Assembly: GCA_002492075.1 (NCBI GenBank) | Contig: DKXD01000135.1 | Coordinates: 1 to 5,174, forward strand | Length of the DNA: 5,174 nt | Direction of reading: 5' to 3' | From: Ruminococcaceae bacterium UBA7135 | GTDB lineage: Bacteria > Bacillota > Clostridia > Oscillospirales > Ruminococcaceae | Shown: in pieces, positions 1 to 5,109 of the stretch | Layout: every line of letters begins with the position of its first letter | How positions within the stretch are numbered: position 1 is the stretch's first letter | Translations under genes and position numbers: made by a program | The notes under the pieces: model-generated | What the model was told of the DNA's origin: nothing | The model's input: only the letters and a program-made list of their open reading frames with translations | Database searches by the model: none

Positions 1-2
1 AT

Positions 3-44
3 AAAATCAAGAGCGCGTTACAAGACAAACCCGTGCTGCGCTAA
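3..44 (+). CDS. possible C-terminal end of a rightward gene (partial)
   Basis: The frame starting at position 3 is open from the window edge and reads KIKSALQDKPVLR before a TAA stop at 42-44. The residue mix and GC-rich third codon positions resemble the other genes here. The other two forward frames are less protein-like: one has a rare AGA codon and paired cysteines, the other begins with a stop. A GC-rich hairpin starts 10 nt after the stop, as expected at a gene end. Only 13 codons are visible, so no function can be given and the call may be chance. Confidence 0.35.
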   Translation, partial: KIKSALQDKPVLR

Positions 45-54
45 ACTATAATTT

Positions 55-81
55 CGCGCCCTTTCATTTGAAAAGGGCGCG
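55..81 (-). terminator. GC-rich hairpin between convergent units, likely terminator of the ABC operon
   Basis: Positions 55-64 (CGCGCCCTTT) pair perfectly with 72-81 (AAAGGGCGCG) around a 7-nt loop, giving a 10-bp stem. It lies 22 nt beyond the permease stop codon and 10 nt beyond the possible rightward gene end. It could therefore serve both directions. Neither side has a clean U-run: the leftward transcript continues AAATTATAGTTT and the rightward one GGGAAAATATTT. The hairpin itself is certain; its efficiency as an intrinsic terminator is less so. Confidence 0.6.
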
Positions 82-103
82 GGAAAATATTTCAAATATC
101 TGA

Positions 104-868
104 TCAGCCTAAGTCCGCTTTCATCTTTCTCCGGAATACCATGACCGCCAAAACGGTTATCACAAGAGCGTAAGCGGAAGTAATGCCAATGTGGGGGAGC
201 AGACCGTCAAAGTCCAGCGCGCAGGTCATTCGAGCGGCTTTTACGGCGTGAACGAACGGCAAAGCGTTGCAGATATTCACAAGCACACCCTTTACGCCGT
301 CAACATCAAACCATACCCCGCCCAAAAACGACGCGAATGATATAACTATTGAACATAACCCCGGCGCCGCCTTTTCGCTGAAAAGCGTTCCGAAAAGAAG
401 TCCCAGCGATATGAACATAACGATCGCGGGGAGCAGCGCCAAAACGCTTAAAAGCAGTCCGCCCGGACTCAGTTCAACTCCGCTTACAGCCGAAATAACC
501 AATGACGCCGCAAACGTTACTATAATCTGCAGCAGCGAAAGCAGCAGCGTGGGGATCATATATCCGGCGATGAAGTTGCCCGATTTCATCGGAGTAGAGT
601 AAAGCCGCATAAGAAAAGCTCCCGAACGATCCTTTGCAACCGTAAGGCACACGAACAGCATAACAAATGTCAGCCCGAATACGGCTATGCCTCCCGCAAG
701 CTTATCTATGCGAAAGATAGTCATATTAGCCTCGGCGGGTATGCTTTCGTTTACCAAGGTCATAACCACCAGCATGACCAGCGGAAAGCCGAGACAAAAG
801 ATATAGCTTAACGGGTCGCGGACAAGCTCTTTAAAATTCCTTGAAGAAAACGCTGTTGTCTTGCTCAT
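104..868 (-). CDS. ABC-2 type transporter permease
   Basis: This 254-residue protein is the membrane half of an ABC-2 type exporter, a family that moves drugs, antimicrobial peptides, lipids or polysaccharides outward. Six hydrophobic segments are visible at about residues 21-40, 58-78, 99-127, 134-163, 168-187 and 227-246, the usual number for ABC-2 permeases of this length. The N-terminus (FKELVRDPLSYIF) is the family's amphipathic lead-in to helix 1. The ATG at 868 overlaps the TAA of the upstream ATPase gene by one base (TAATG), and AGGAGG (876-881) lies 7 nt upstream inside the ATPase gene. The two proteins are therefore probably translationally coupled and made in matched amounts. The substrate cannot be read from the sequence. 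No truncation or frameshift is seen. Confidence 0.93.
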   Translation of the reverse strand: MSKTTAFSSRNFKELVRDPLSYIFCLGFPLVMLVVMTLVNESIPAEANMTIFRIDKLAGGIAVFGLTFVMLFVCLTVAKDRSGAFLMRLYSTPMKSGNFIAGYMIPTLLLSLLQIIVTFAASLVISAVSGVELSPGGLLLSVLALLPAIVMFISLGLLFGTLFSEKAAPGLCSIVISFASFLGGVWFDVDGVKGVLVNICNALPFVHAVKAARMTCALDFDGLLPHIGITSAYALVITVLAVMVFRRKMKADLG

Positions 869-1596
869 TATGCTCCCTCCTTTTCCGCTATCTTCACGAA
901 CACGTTTTCAAGACCCTGTTCGCCCGCCAGAGTCTCCAGCTCCGACAGCGTGCCCTCCGCCTTTAAAACGCCGTTTATCATTATTCCTATGCGATCCGAA
1001 AGCTGCTCCGCTTCCTCCATGTAATGAGTAGTGAGGATTATCGTTATTTTACTCTTTAAGCCCTCTATAACCTTCCACAATTCCCGCCGTGCCAGAACGT
1101 CCAGACCCAGCGTCGGCTCGTCGAGAAACAGCACCCTCGGCTCGCCTATCATTGCCATAGCTATAGAGAGCTTTCGCTTCCAACCGCCCGAAAGCGTTTT
1201 TGCGAGAGCGTTTTTGTACTCCTCCAGCCCGAACAGCTCTATCATTTTGTCGACGCTTGCGCGGGTCTTCTCCTTGTCGAACTCGTATATACCGCAGATA
1301 AGCTCCAGATTTTCCTTTACCGTCAACTTTTCCGCCACGGCGGTATCCTGCGGCGATATTCCCGTCAAGCCTTTTACCGCCGACATCTCGGAAACGCAGT
1401 TCTTTCCGCATACCCAACACTCTCCGCTTGTGGGCTTGGAAAGACACGTCAGCATACGTATTGTAGTAGTCTTTCCCGCGCCGTTCACGCCAAGAAGCGC
1501 GTATATCTCACCCTCGTTTACCGCAAGATCAAGCCCCGAAACGGCTGTCTTGGTCTTGTACTTTTTTACAAGTCCTTTTGTTTGTACAGCAAACAT
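868..1596 (-). CDS. ABC transporter ATP-binding protein (ABC-2 exporter class)
   Basis: This 242-residue protein is the ATPase that powers the adjacent permease; two copies would dimerise at the inner face of the membrane. All nucleotide-binding motifs are present: Walker A GVNGAGKT at 36-43, Q-loop Q83, signature LSGGWKRK at 135-142, Walker B VLFLDEP at 155-161 with catalytic E160, D-loop GLD at 164-166 and switch H191. The signature has Trp in place of the usual Gln (LSGGW), a variant known in CcmA/DrrA-like exporters that should not abolish activity. The ATG at 1596 is set by AAAGGAG (1603-1609), 6 nt upstream, which overlaps the stop codon of the regulator gene. It is the second gene of the three-gene leftward operon. 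The nearest named relatives are antibiotic or bacteriocin exporters of the DrrA type, but the substrate is unknown. Confidence 0.95.
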   Translation of the reverse strand: MFAVQTKGLVKKYKTKTAVSGLDLAVNEGEIYALLGVNGAGKTTTIRMLTCLSKPTSGECWVCGKNCVSEMSAVKGLTGISPQDTAVAEKLTVKENLELICGIYEFDKEKTRASVDKMIELFGLEEYKNALAKTLSGGWKRKLSIAMAMIGEPRVLFLDEPTLGLDVLARRELWKVIEGLKSKITIILTTHYMEEAEQLSDRIGIMINGVLKAEGTLSELETLAGEQGLENVFVKIAEKEGA

Positions 1597-1607
1597 AATC
1601 TTCTCCT

Positions 1608-1991
1608 TTACATTTCCATTTCGGAAATTTTCACAAGCGCTATGCCCTTGTCCTCATCACCCAATATCAAAAGCGCGTCCTGCGGTTTGATGCCGAAAAT
1701 ATCTCTGCACTGTTTTGGCAGAGTTATCTGCCCCTTATCGTTCACTTTAACAATCCCGAACATATGCTGCTTTTCGGAGGTTGCGCCGCCATACGCGGCG
1801 ACGTTGCGCACCAACGAATCGACAGTCACCTCGTAAACGTCCGCAAGCGCGATGATGTTTTCTATATCGGGCATGGCGTCGCCTCTTTCCCACTTTGCGA
1901 CCGCCTGCCGCGAAACGCCGATCTTTTCCGCTATCTGCTCCTGCGTGTATCCGCTTTTCTTTCTGAATATCTTAAGGTTATTAAGTTCCAC
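1608..1991 (-). CDS. Xre-family helix-turn-helix / AbrB-domain transcriptional regulator
   Basis: This 127-residue protein is a DNA-binding regulator with two domains. Residues 4-61 form an Xre/Cro-type helix-turn-helix with recognition-helix motif VSRQAVAKWERG (26-37). Residues 78-124 match the AbrB/SpoVT swapped-hairpin fold (VKVNDKGQITLPKQCRDIFG, then GDALLIL-like DALLILGDEDKG). AbrB domains both dimerise and bind DNA, so the protein may contact DNA by two modules. The start is GTG at 1991, supported by GAGGAG (1999-2004) 7 nt upstream. It is the first gene of the operon, 11 nt before the ABC ATPase gene, so it most likely controls the exporter and itself. Whether it represses or activates, and what signal it senses, cannot be seen; no ligand domain is present. 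Confidence 0.92.
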   Translation of the reverse strand: MELNNLKIFRKKSGYTQEQIAEKIGVSRQAVAKWERGDAMPDIENIIALADVYEVTVDSLVRNVAAYGGATSEKQHMFGIVKVNDKGQITLPKQCRDIFGIKPQDALLILGDEDKGIALVKISEMEM

Positions 1992-2029
1992 TCTCTCACT
2001 CCTCTAGCTGTCTTTACTGTGTTTATCTA

Positions 2030-2058
2030 ATTATACCACACAATTTATATATTTTCAA
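2030..2058 (-). promoter_or_regulatory. sigma-A promoter of the regulator-ABC exporter operon
   Basis: Read leftward, a -35 box TTGAAA (2053-2058) is followed after 17 nt by a perfect -10 box TATAAT (2030-2035). TGG directly precedes the -10, which makes it an extended -10. Transcription would start near 2023, giving an untranslated leader of about 32 nt before the GTG at 1991. No other promoter is needed for the three leftward genes. Confidence 0.85.
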
Positions 2059-2142
2059 CCAACCCTGCATTACAAAAATGTTACTTTCGGTTTACATTTT
2101 CAAAATTTTCCGAAAATTTTCTATCCGCTGATACTTAACGAT

Positions 2143-2171
2143 TTGACAAATAGGCGAAATTGTGTTACAAT
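2143..2171 (+). promoter_or_regulatory. strong sigma-A promoter of the sigma/anti-sigma operon
   Basis: A perfect -35 box TTGACA (2143-2148) is followed after exactly 17 nt by TACAAT (2166-2171). TGT directly precedes the -10, giving an extended -10. Transcription should start near 2178, leaving a leader of about 219-252 nt before the sigma-factor start. It diverges from the leftward ABC-operon promoter, with the two -35 boxes about 85 nt apart. Confidence 0.85.
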
Positions 2172-2238
2172 GCAAACAGATACGCCTGTCCGACTTATAC
2201 CGTTCCCCAATAGAAAACAAAATAATGTGTCTTTAATT

Positions 2239-2264
2239 GGAAACCGGTATTACCGCAAAACGCG
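2239..2264 (+). promoter_or_regulatory. candidate ECF-type (autoregulatory) promoter
   Basis: GGAAAC (2239-2244) is followed after 16 nt by CGCG (2261-2264). Bacillota ECF sigma factors typically use a -35 of the form TGAAAC and a -10 of the form CGT, about 16 nt apart. They usually drive their own operon, which is exactly what lies downstream here. The -10 match is only partial (CGC, not CGT) and is preceded by A rather than T residues, so this is a weak candidate. Confidence 0.25.
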
Positions 2265-2361
2265 GAAATGCGCACAAAACCGTGTTGTATCGGAGCGCTT
2301 GGCGTTTCAACAAAAAAATTTTTAAAAATTTTCAAAAAAGATGTAATGTTTTCAAAATTTT

Positions 2362-2386
2362 CCTGTCTTTAAGAGTGAAAGGCAGG
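2362..2386 (+). promoter_or_regulatory. leader hairpin covering part of a ribosome binding site
   Basis: CCTGTCTTT (2362-2370) pairs with AAAGGCAGG (2378-2386) around a 7-nt loop. The result is nine continuous base pairs, one of them G-U. The 3' arm includes the AGG of AGGTGAG (2384-2390), which is the ribosome binding site for a possible TTG start at 2397. No U-run follows, so it is not an intrinsic terminator. It could limit use of the TTG start or regulate translation of the sigma factor. Confidence 0.6.
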
Positions 2387-2429
2387 TGAGATCAGGTTGG
2401 AGATCTGCATCAAAAGCGGGGTGACATTT

Positions 2430-3014
2430 ATGCGAAGCGAAACCACACCCGAAGATCCGGACGACGGCGAGATAATCACGATGTTCTTTGAGCGCAGCGA
2501 AAAGGCGCTTTCCGCTGTCAGCCGCAAATACGGCGGCTACTGCGGCGCGGTGGCTCGCAGCATACTGAAAGACCCGCAGGACGCCGAGGAATGCCTGAAC
2601 GACACTTGGCTTAAGGCGTGGGAATCCATACCGCCTGCCAGACCGCGTAATCTGGGCGGATTTCTGGCGAAGATCGCGAAAAACATAAGCCTTAACCGTT
2701 ATGAACACCTGCACACGGGCAAACGCGGCGGCGGTGAGGTTCCGCTGGTGCTGGACGAGCTTTCGGAGTGCGTAGCCGACAAAAATGACGTAGAAAAAGC
2801 GTTTGAACAAAAAGTTTTGACAAACGCGGTAAACGACTTTCTTAGAACGCTCCCCCGCGACAAGCGCGACGTATTTGTGCTGAGGTATTGGTATTGCCTT
2901 TCCGTTGCCGAAATAGCCGACAAAACGGGCTTGAGCCGCGGAAGCGTATCGGTATCGCTTACACGCACCCGCCGCAAGCTTGCCGCACATCTCAAAAAAG
3001 CGGGCTTGATATGA
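2430..3014 (+). CDS. RNA polymerase sigma-70 family factor, ECF-like (sigma2 + sigma4)
   Basis: This 194-residue protein is an alternative sigma factor with only regions 2 and 4. Region 2 covers roughly residues 29-94, including the core-binding stretch KDPQDAEECLNDTWLKAW that is characteristic of ECF factors. Region 4 covers roughly 130-186, with the helix-turn-helix LSVAEIADKTGLSRGSVSVSL that reads the -35 box. The ATG at 2430 has GGGGTGA (2418-2424) 5 nt upstream. An in-frame TTG at 2397 with AGGTGAG (2384-2390) would add 11 residues, but that site is partly paired in a hairpin, so I prefer the ATG. The gene sits 76 nt before a membrane protein that looks like its anti-sigma partner. Its regulon is unknown. 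Confidence 0.92.
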   Translation: MRSETTPEDPDDGEIITMFFERSEKALSAVSRKYGGYCGAVARSILKDPQDAEECLNDTWLKAWESIPPARPRNLGGFLAKIAKNISLNRYEHLHTGKRGGGEVPLVLDELSECVADKNDVEKAFEQKVLTNAVNDFLRTLPRDKRDVFVLRYWYCLSVAEIADKTGLSRGSVSVSLTRTRRKLAAHLKKAGLI

Positions 3015-3090
3015 ACATGGGGCACACATAATTATATACATAACAGTTTACATCACAGTATACTTCACACACAGGGAAAGAGGGATAATT

Positions 3091-4575
3091 ATGAATAAAA
3101 AAGACCTGTTCAACGCCATAGATAATATCGACGAAAAATTCATCAACGACGCGGGAAAATACCTAAAAAACGTCAACCCCCTTCGGGACGAGGAACCGGA
3201 GGAGCTGGAACCGCAAAAAAAGCCGTTTTCGCCGATAAGGCTTATCGCGCCTATCGCCGCGTCAACGGCGGTGATAGTGGGTATAGCGATAGTGCTGAAA
3301 ACGATAAATTTCGGCATTAAGCAGTCGCCCGAAACTAACATGGTAAACGCCGCGCAGGGCACAAGCTCTTCGGAAAACTCCGATATTATACTTGACAGCG
3401 CCGCCGCTCCATCAACAAGCGCAAAGCCGACGGATAAGGACGTGACCGACGGTCTTCCCGCCACAAAAACAGAACAGGTAACGCAAACCGGAGATTTGCC
3501 GTTTACTCTGTACGGACCCGATAATGTTCCGCTGCAATATGATGACATCAAATGGATCACGCGCATCGATGCGGACGCCGAGAAGATAGGCGACAATCAG
3601 CTCAACACGGAAAACTGGGAGTCATTACACTGCGAATTCGCGTATATCGCGGACCCGTTGGGCAATAATTTTAACGATTATATGACCCCCGACAAATTTG
3701 CCGCAAGTAATGAGGAAATAAACGCGTTTTTTAACGAGGATTCGTATTCGCGGCGAATATACAAGGGGGATATGTACGGCGATCTGGTCGTAAGCCAAGC
3801 TTCGTGCAACCTTAATAATATATGGATGGCAAGCGAGGAAGAAAACAGCGGAATCGAAATGCAGTATGCACTCAATTCCAATTATCTGAGCTTTGACGGC
3901 AAGCTTGTAGCGAACGGTTACATCGTAAAGTCGGAGGGTGAAACCCCCATTTATAAGTTCTTCTTTGCCGACGGCGAGACCCAATTGCCTCTGATAAATT
4001 ATACCAACAGATTCGGGGAATATAACAGAGCGCCTGAAAGAGAGAGCTTTAATGGATTTTCATATATCGGGGAGCTGCCCGCGGTGCGTATTTCAAGCGA
4101 ATACGAGGCTGAACTGGGCGCGTATTTCGTTGATACGAATGTGCGACCGGCAGCAGTACAGCTTTCAAATATCTCCATGCTTTACAGCGCGGATAGCGCC
4201 GAGGGATTTCAGATGTGGGCGGATACAAGCATTGTCGAAATCAACGGCGCGCCCTACGGCGGATCGGAATACAACGGCACGTTCCAGTCGGTTATTGACA
4301 AAGCAAGCACGACCTCCGAGCTAAGTTACATTTTGTGGGAAAAGACGGAGCTTATGAAGGCTGAAAAAGACTTAGCTTATTTTCGCGTGTTCCGCGTCGG
4401 CGGAAACGGAAGCAGACAGTGGCTTGAAGAGATCACCGGGGACGATACACCTCTTGTAAATGGAATGGTCGTATACTTCTACGACAGCAACAACAACGTT
4501 TTCAGTCACTATGAATACACCGGGGAATACACCGAATCGGCAAATCAAGGAATGCCCGATCGCCCGGTAGAATAA
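3091..4575 (+). CDS. single-pass membrane protein, probable anti-sigma factor/sensor
   Basis: This 494-residue protein has a short, charged cytoplasmic head (1-46, beginning MNKKDLFNAIDNIDEKFIND). One membrane helix follows at about 50-70, then a Ser/Thr/Pro/Asp-rich linker (about 80-135) and a large extracytoplasmic domain (about 136-485) rich in aromatic and acidic residues, with two cysteines (C181, C239). The head resembles the N-termini of membrane proteins encoded just after sigma factors of this type in Clostridia, so the likely job is to hold the upstream sigma factor until a surface signal arrives. No known enzymatic or binding motif is visible in the outside domain. The ATG is set by AAAGAGGG (3077-3084), 6 nt upstream. 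The 76-nt gap to the sigma gene holds no clear promoter or terminator, so the two are probably co-transcribed. Confidence 0.85.
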   Translation: MNKKDLFNAIDNIDEKFINDAGKYLKNVNPLRDEEPEELEPQKKPFSPIRLIAPIAASTAVIVGIAIVLKTINFGIKQSPETNMVNAAQGTSSSENSDIILDSAAAPSTSAKPTDKDVTDGLPATKTEQVTQTGDLPFTLYGPDNVPLQYDDIKWITRIDADAEKIGDNQLNTENWESLHCEFAYIADPLGNNFNDYMTPDKFAASNEEINAFFNEDSYSRRIYKGDMYGDLVVSQASCNLNNIWMASEEENSGIEMQYALNSNYLSFDGKLVANGYIVKSEGETPIYKFFFADGETQLPLINYTNRFGEYNRAPERESFNGFSYIGELPAVRISSEYEAELGAYFVDTNVRPAAVQLSNISMLYSADSAEGFQMWADTSIVEINGAPYGGSEYNGTFQSVIDKASTTSELSYILWEKTELMKAEKDLAYFRVFRVGGNGSRQWLEEITGDDTPLVNGMVVYFYDSNNNVFSHYEYTGEYTESANQGMPDRPVE

Positions 4576-4664
4576 CATATAACCTTGCGCGGCGTATAGA
4601 TACGAGAGCAGAGCAAGCATTTTAAAAAAGGTATTTCTCCCATATACCGAACGTCTCACTATAA

Positions 4665-4774
4665 ATCTCAACAACATAACCGCAGAATCTCAACAATATA
4701 TCCGCAATATCTCAACAACATTTTCACAATATTTTAATAACGTTTTACTATCATCTTCAAAGCATATCGTCAAC
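4665..4774. repeat. 22-bp tandem repeat array (three exact cores, two decayed)
   Basis: ATCTCAACAA occurs at 4665, 4687 and 4709, exactly 22 bp apart. Each is followed by a related 12-nt stretch (CATAACCGCAGA, TATATCCGCAAT, CATTTTCACAAT), so adjacent full units match at 18 of 22 positions. At 4731 the phase continues as ATTTTAATAA, which differs from the core only by C-to-T at all three cytosines. At 4753 the unit ATCTTCAAAG is more diverged. A spacing near two helical turns would put the cores on one face of the DNA, as with iterons or arrays of regulator or transposase sites. Confidence 0.8.
4723..4751 (+). promoter_or_regulatory. candidate promoter for the small lipoprotein, inside the repeat element
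   Basis: TTCACA (4723-4728, one mismatch to TTGACA) is followed after 17 nt by TACTAT (4746-4751, four of six positions of TATAAT). Transcription would start near 4758, about 95 nt before the lipoprotein ATG. The -35 box lies within the third repeat unit, and the earlier repeat copies lie directly upstream, where an activator would bind. The -10 match is modest. Confidence 0.35.
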
Positions 4775-4852
4775 ATTATTCGCATACATTTATTCTGCTC
4801 TCATATCTATGCGCCGCGCATAACTCTTTTAACGAATATCGGGGAGGTAATT

Positions 4853-5056
4853 ATGATAGAGAAAAAATACATCGCAATAGTAGGTCTGGCAGCCACGGTT
4901 CTGGTTACATCAGCTTGTATGAGAAACGCCCCCGTGAACAGCTCGGAAACCGAATCGGAAACAAGCACTGCGGAGCCGTCCGCCGTTCCCATGGAACAGA
5001 CCGCGTTCACATTCGGCGATCTTACAGCTCACCAAGCGTTCCTTAACAACGCTTGA
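4853..5056 (+). CDS. small predicted lipoprotein
   Basis: This 67-residue protein begins with a lipoprotein-type signal: K4 K5, a hydrophobic run at 7-18, then TSAC with the lipidated cysteine at C22. The -3 position is Thr rather than the preferred Leu, so the lipobox is acceptable but not ideal. The mature part would be only 46 residues: a Ser/Thr/Glu/Pro linker (about 27-47) and a short tail ending GDLTAHQAFLNNA. The ATG is well supported by GGGGAGGT (4841-4848; GGAGG 5 nt upstream). A strong terminator follows 27 nt after the stop. The linker with almost nothing after it suggests either a genuine small surface peptide or the remnant of a longer lipoprotein. No function is recognised. It lies just beyond the 235-bp repeat element and may belong to the sigma operon. 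Confidence 0.7.
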   Translation: MIEKKYIAIVGLAATVLVTSACMRNAPVNSSETESETSTAEPSAVPMEQTAFTFGDLTAHQAFLNNA

Positions 5057-5083
5057 TATAACATATAAACGTATAAGCGGAAT

Positions 5084-5109
5084 GGGCGCTCCCGAAAACG
5101 GGAGCGCCC
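5084..5109 (+). terminator. strong intrinsic terminator after the lipoprotein gene
   Basis: GGGCGCTCCCG (5084-5094) pairs perfectly with CGGGAGCGCCC (5099-5109) around an AAAA loop, giving an 11-bp GC-rich stem. The following TCTTGTGATATTTT is T-rich on this strand, while the opposite strand has no T-run. It therefore ends rightward transcription of the lipoprotein gene, and of the sigma operon if transcripts read through the repeat element. Confidence 0.85.

Larger units (their letters stand above)
2102..2362. repeat. four copies of AAAATTTTC flanking the sigma-operon promoter and leader
   Basis: The 9-mer AAAATTTTC occurs at 2102-2110, 2113-2121, 2325-2333 and 2354-2362. The first two are 11 bp apart, one helical turn, and lie upstream of the -35 box. 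The last two lie just before the sigma-factor ribosome binding sites. The first and last copies are part of a longer 15-nt direct repeat, TTTTCAAAATTTTCC (2097-2111 and 2349-2363). A-tract/T-tract DNA of this kind is intrinsically bent. The copies could be binding sites or simple AT-rich drift. Confidence 0.6.
2178..2429 (+). other. long untranslated leader of the sigma-factor operon
   Basis: Between the predicted transcription start and the ATG of the sigma gene lie about 250 bases with no convincing gene. It holds a short palindrome CGGTA-T-TACCG (2245-2255), a small hairpin CCGC/GCGG (2253-2265), a very AT-rich tract of alternating A- and T-runs (2312-2339), and a 9-bp hairpin just before the start (listed separately). 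I found no match to a riboswitch that I can recognise by eye. The length and the structures near the start suggest post-transcriptional control, but that is inference. Confidence 0.5.
4586..4820. repeat. 235-bp element with 28-nt near-perfect inverted ends (MITE-like or structured RNA)
   Basis: The left arm 4586-4613 (starting TGCGCGGCGTATAGATACG) is the reverse complement of the right arm 4793-4820 (ending ATGCGCCGCGCA). They match at 25 of 28 positions. Two of the three differences still allow G-U pairs in a rightward RNA (4613/4793 and 4595/4811); only 4603/4803 is a true mismatch. The arms enclose an AT-rich 179-nt core with a 22-bp tandem array and no plausible gene. The ends have the TG...CA form common to many transposons, but the adjacent 5-bp flanks (AACCT and TAACT) are not a clean target duplication. 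Cargo-free size and long inverted ends suit a MITE; a regulatory or RNA role is equally open. Confidence 0.8.

Noticed and set aside
2143..2325. 60-codon open frame in the sigma leader
   Set aside because: It begins with a TTG inside the -35 box, upstream of the predicted transcript start, has no ribosome binding site, and its residues do not look protein-like.
3012..3040. TGAACA-17-TATACA as a separate promoter for the anti-sigma gene
   Set aside because: Each box matches consensus at only four of six positions, and the short gap fits co-transcription with the sigma gene.
2352..3596. Long leftward open frames opposite the sigma and anti-sigma genes
   Set aside because: They are antisense shadows of clearly coding rightward genes, without motifs or ribosome binding sites.
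4372..4677. 101-codon leftward open frame with hydrophobic N-terminus
   Set aside because: It is mostly antisense to the end of the anti-sigma gene and has no ribosome binding site that I can support.
4665..4774. Tandem repeats read as a CRISPR array
   Set aside because: The conserved core is only 10 nt, the intervening 12 nt are related to each other rather than unique, and no cas gene is present.
4586..4820. Inverted arms read as a retron or group II intron RNA
   Set aside because: No reverse transcriptase is encoded in the window and the core lacks a recognisable domain V or msr/msd layout.
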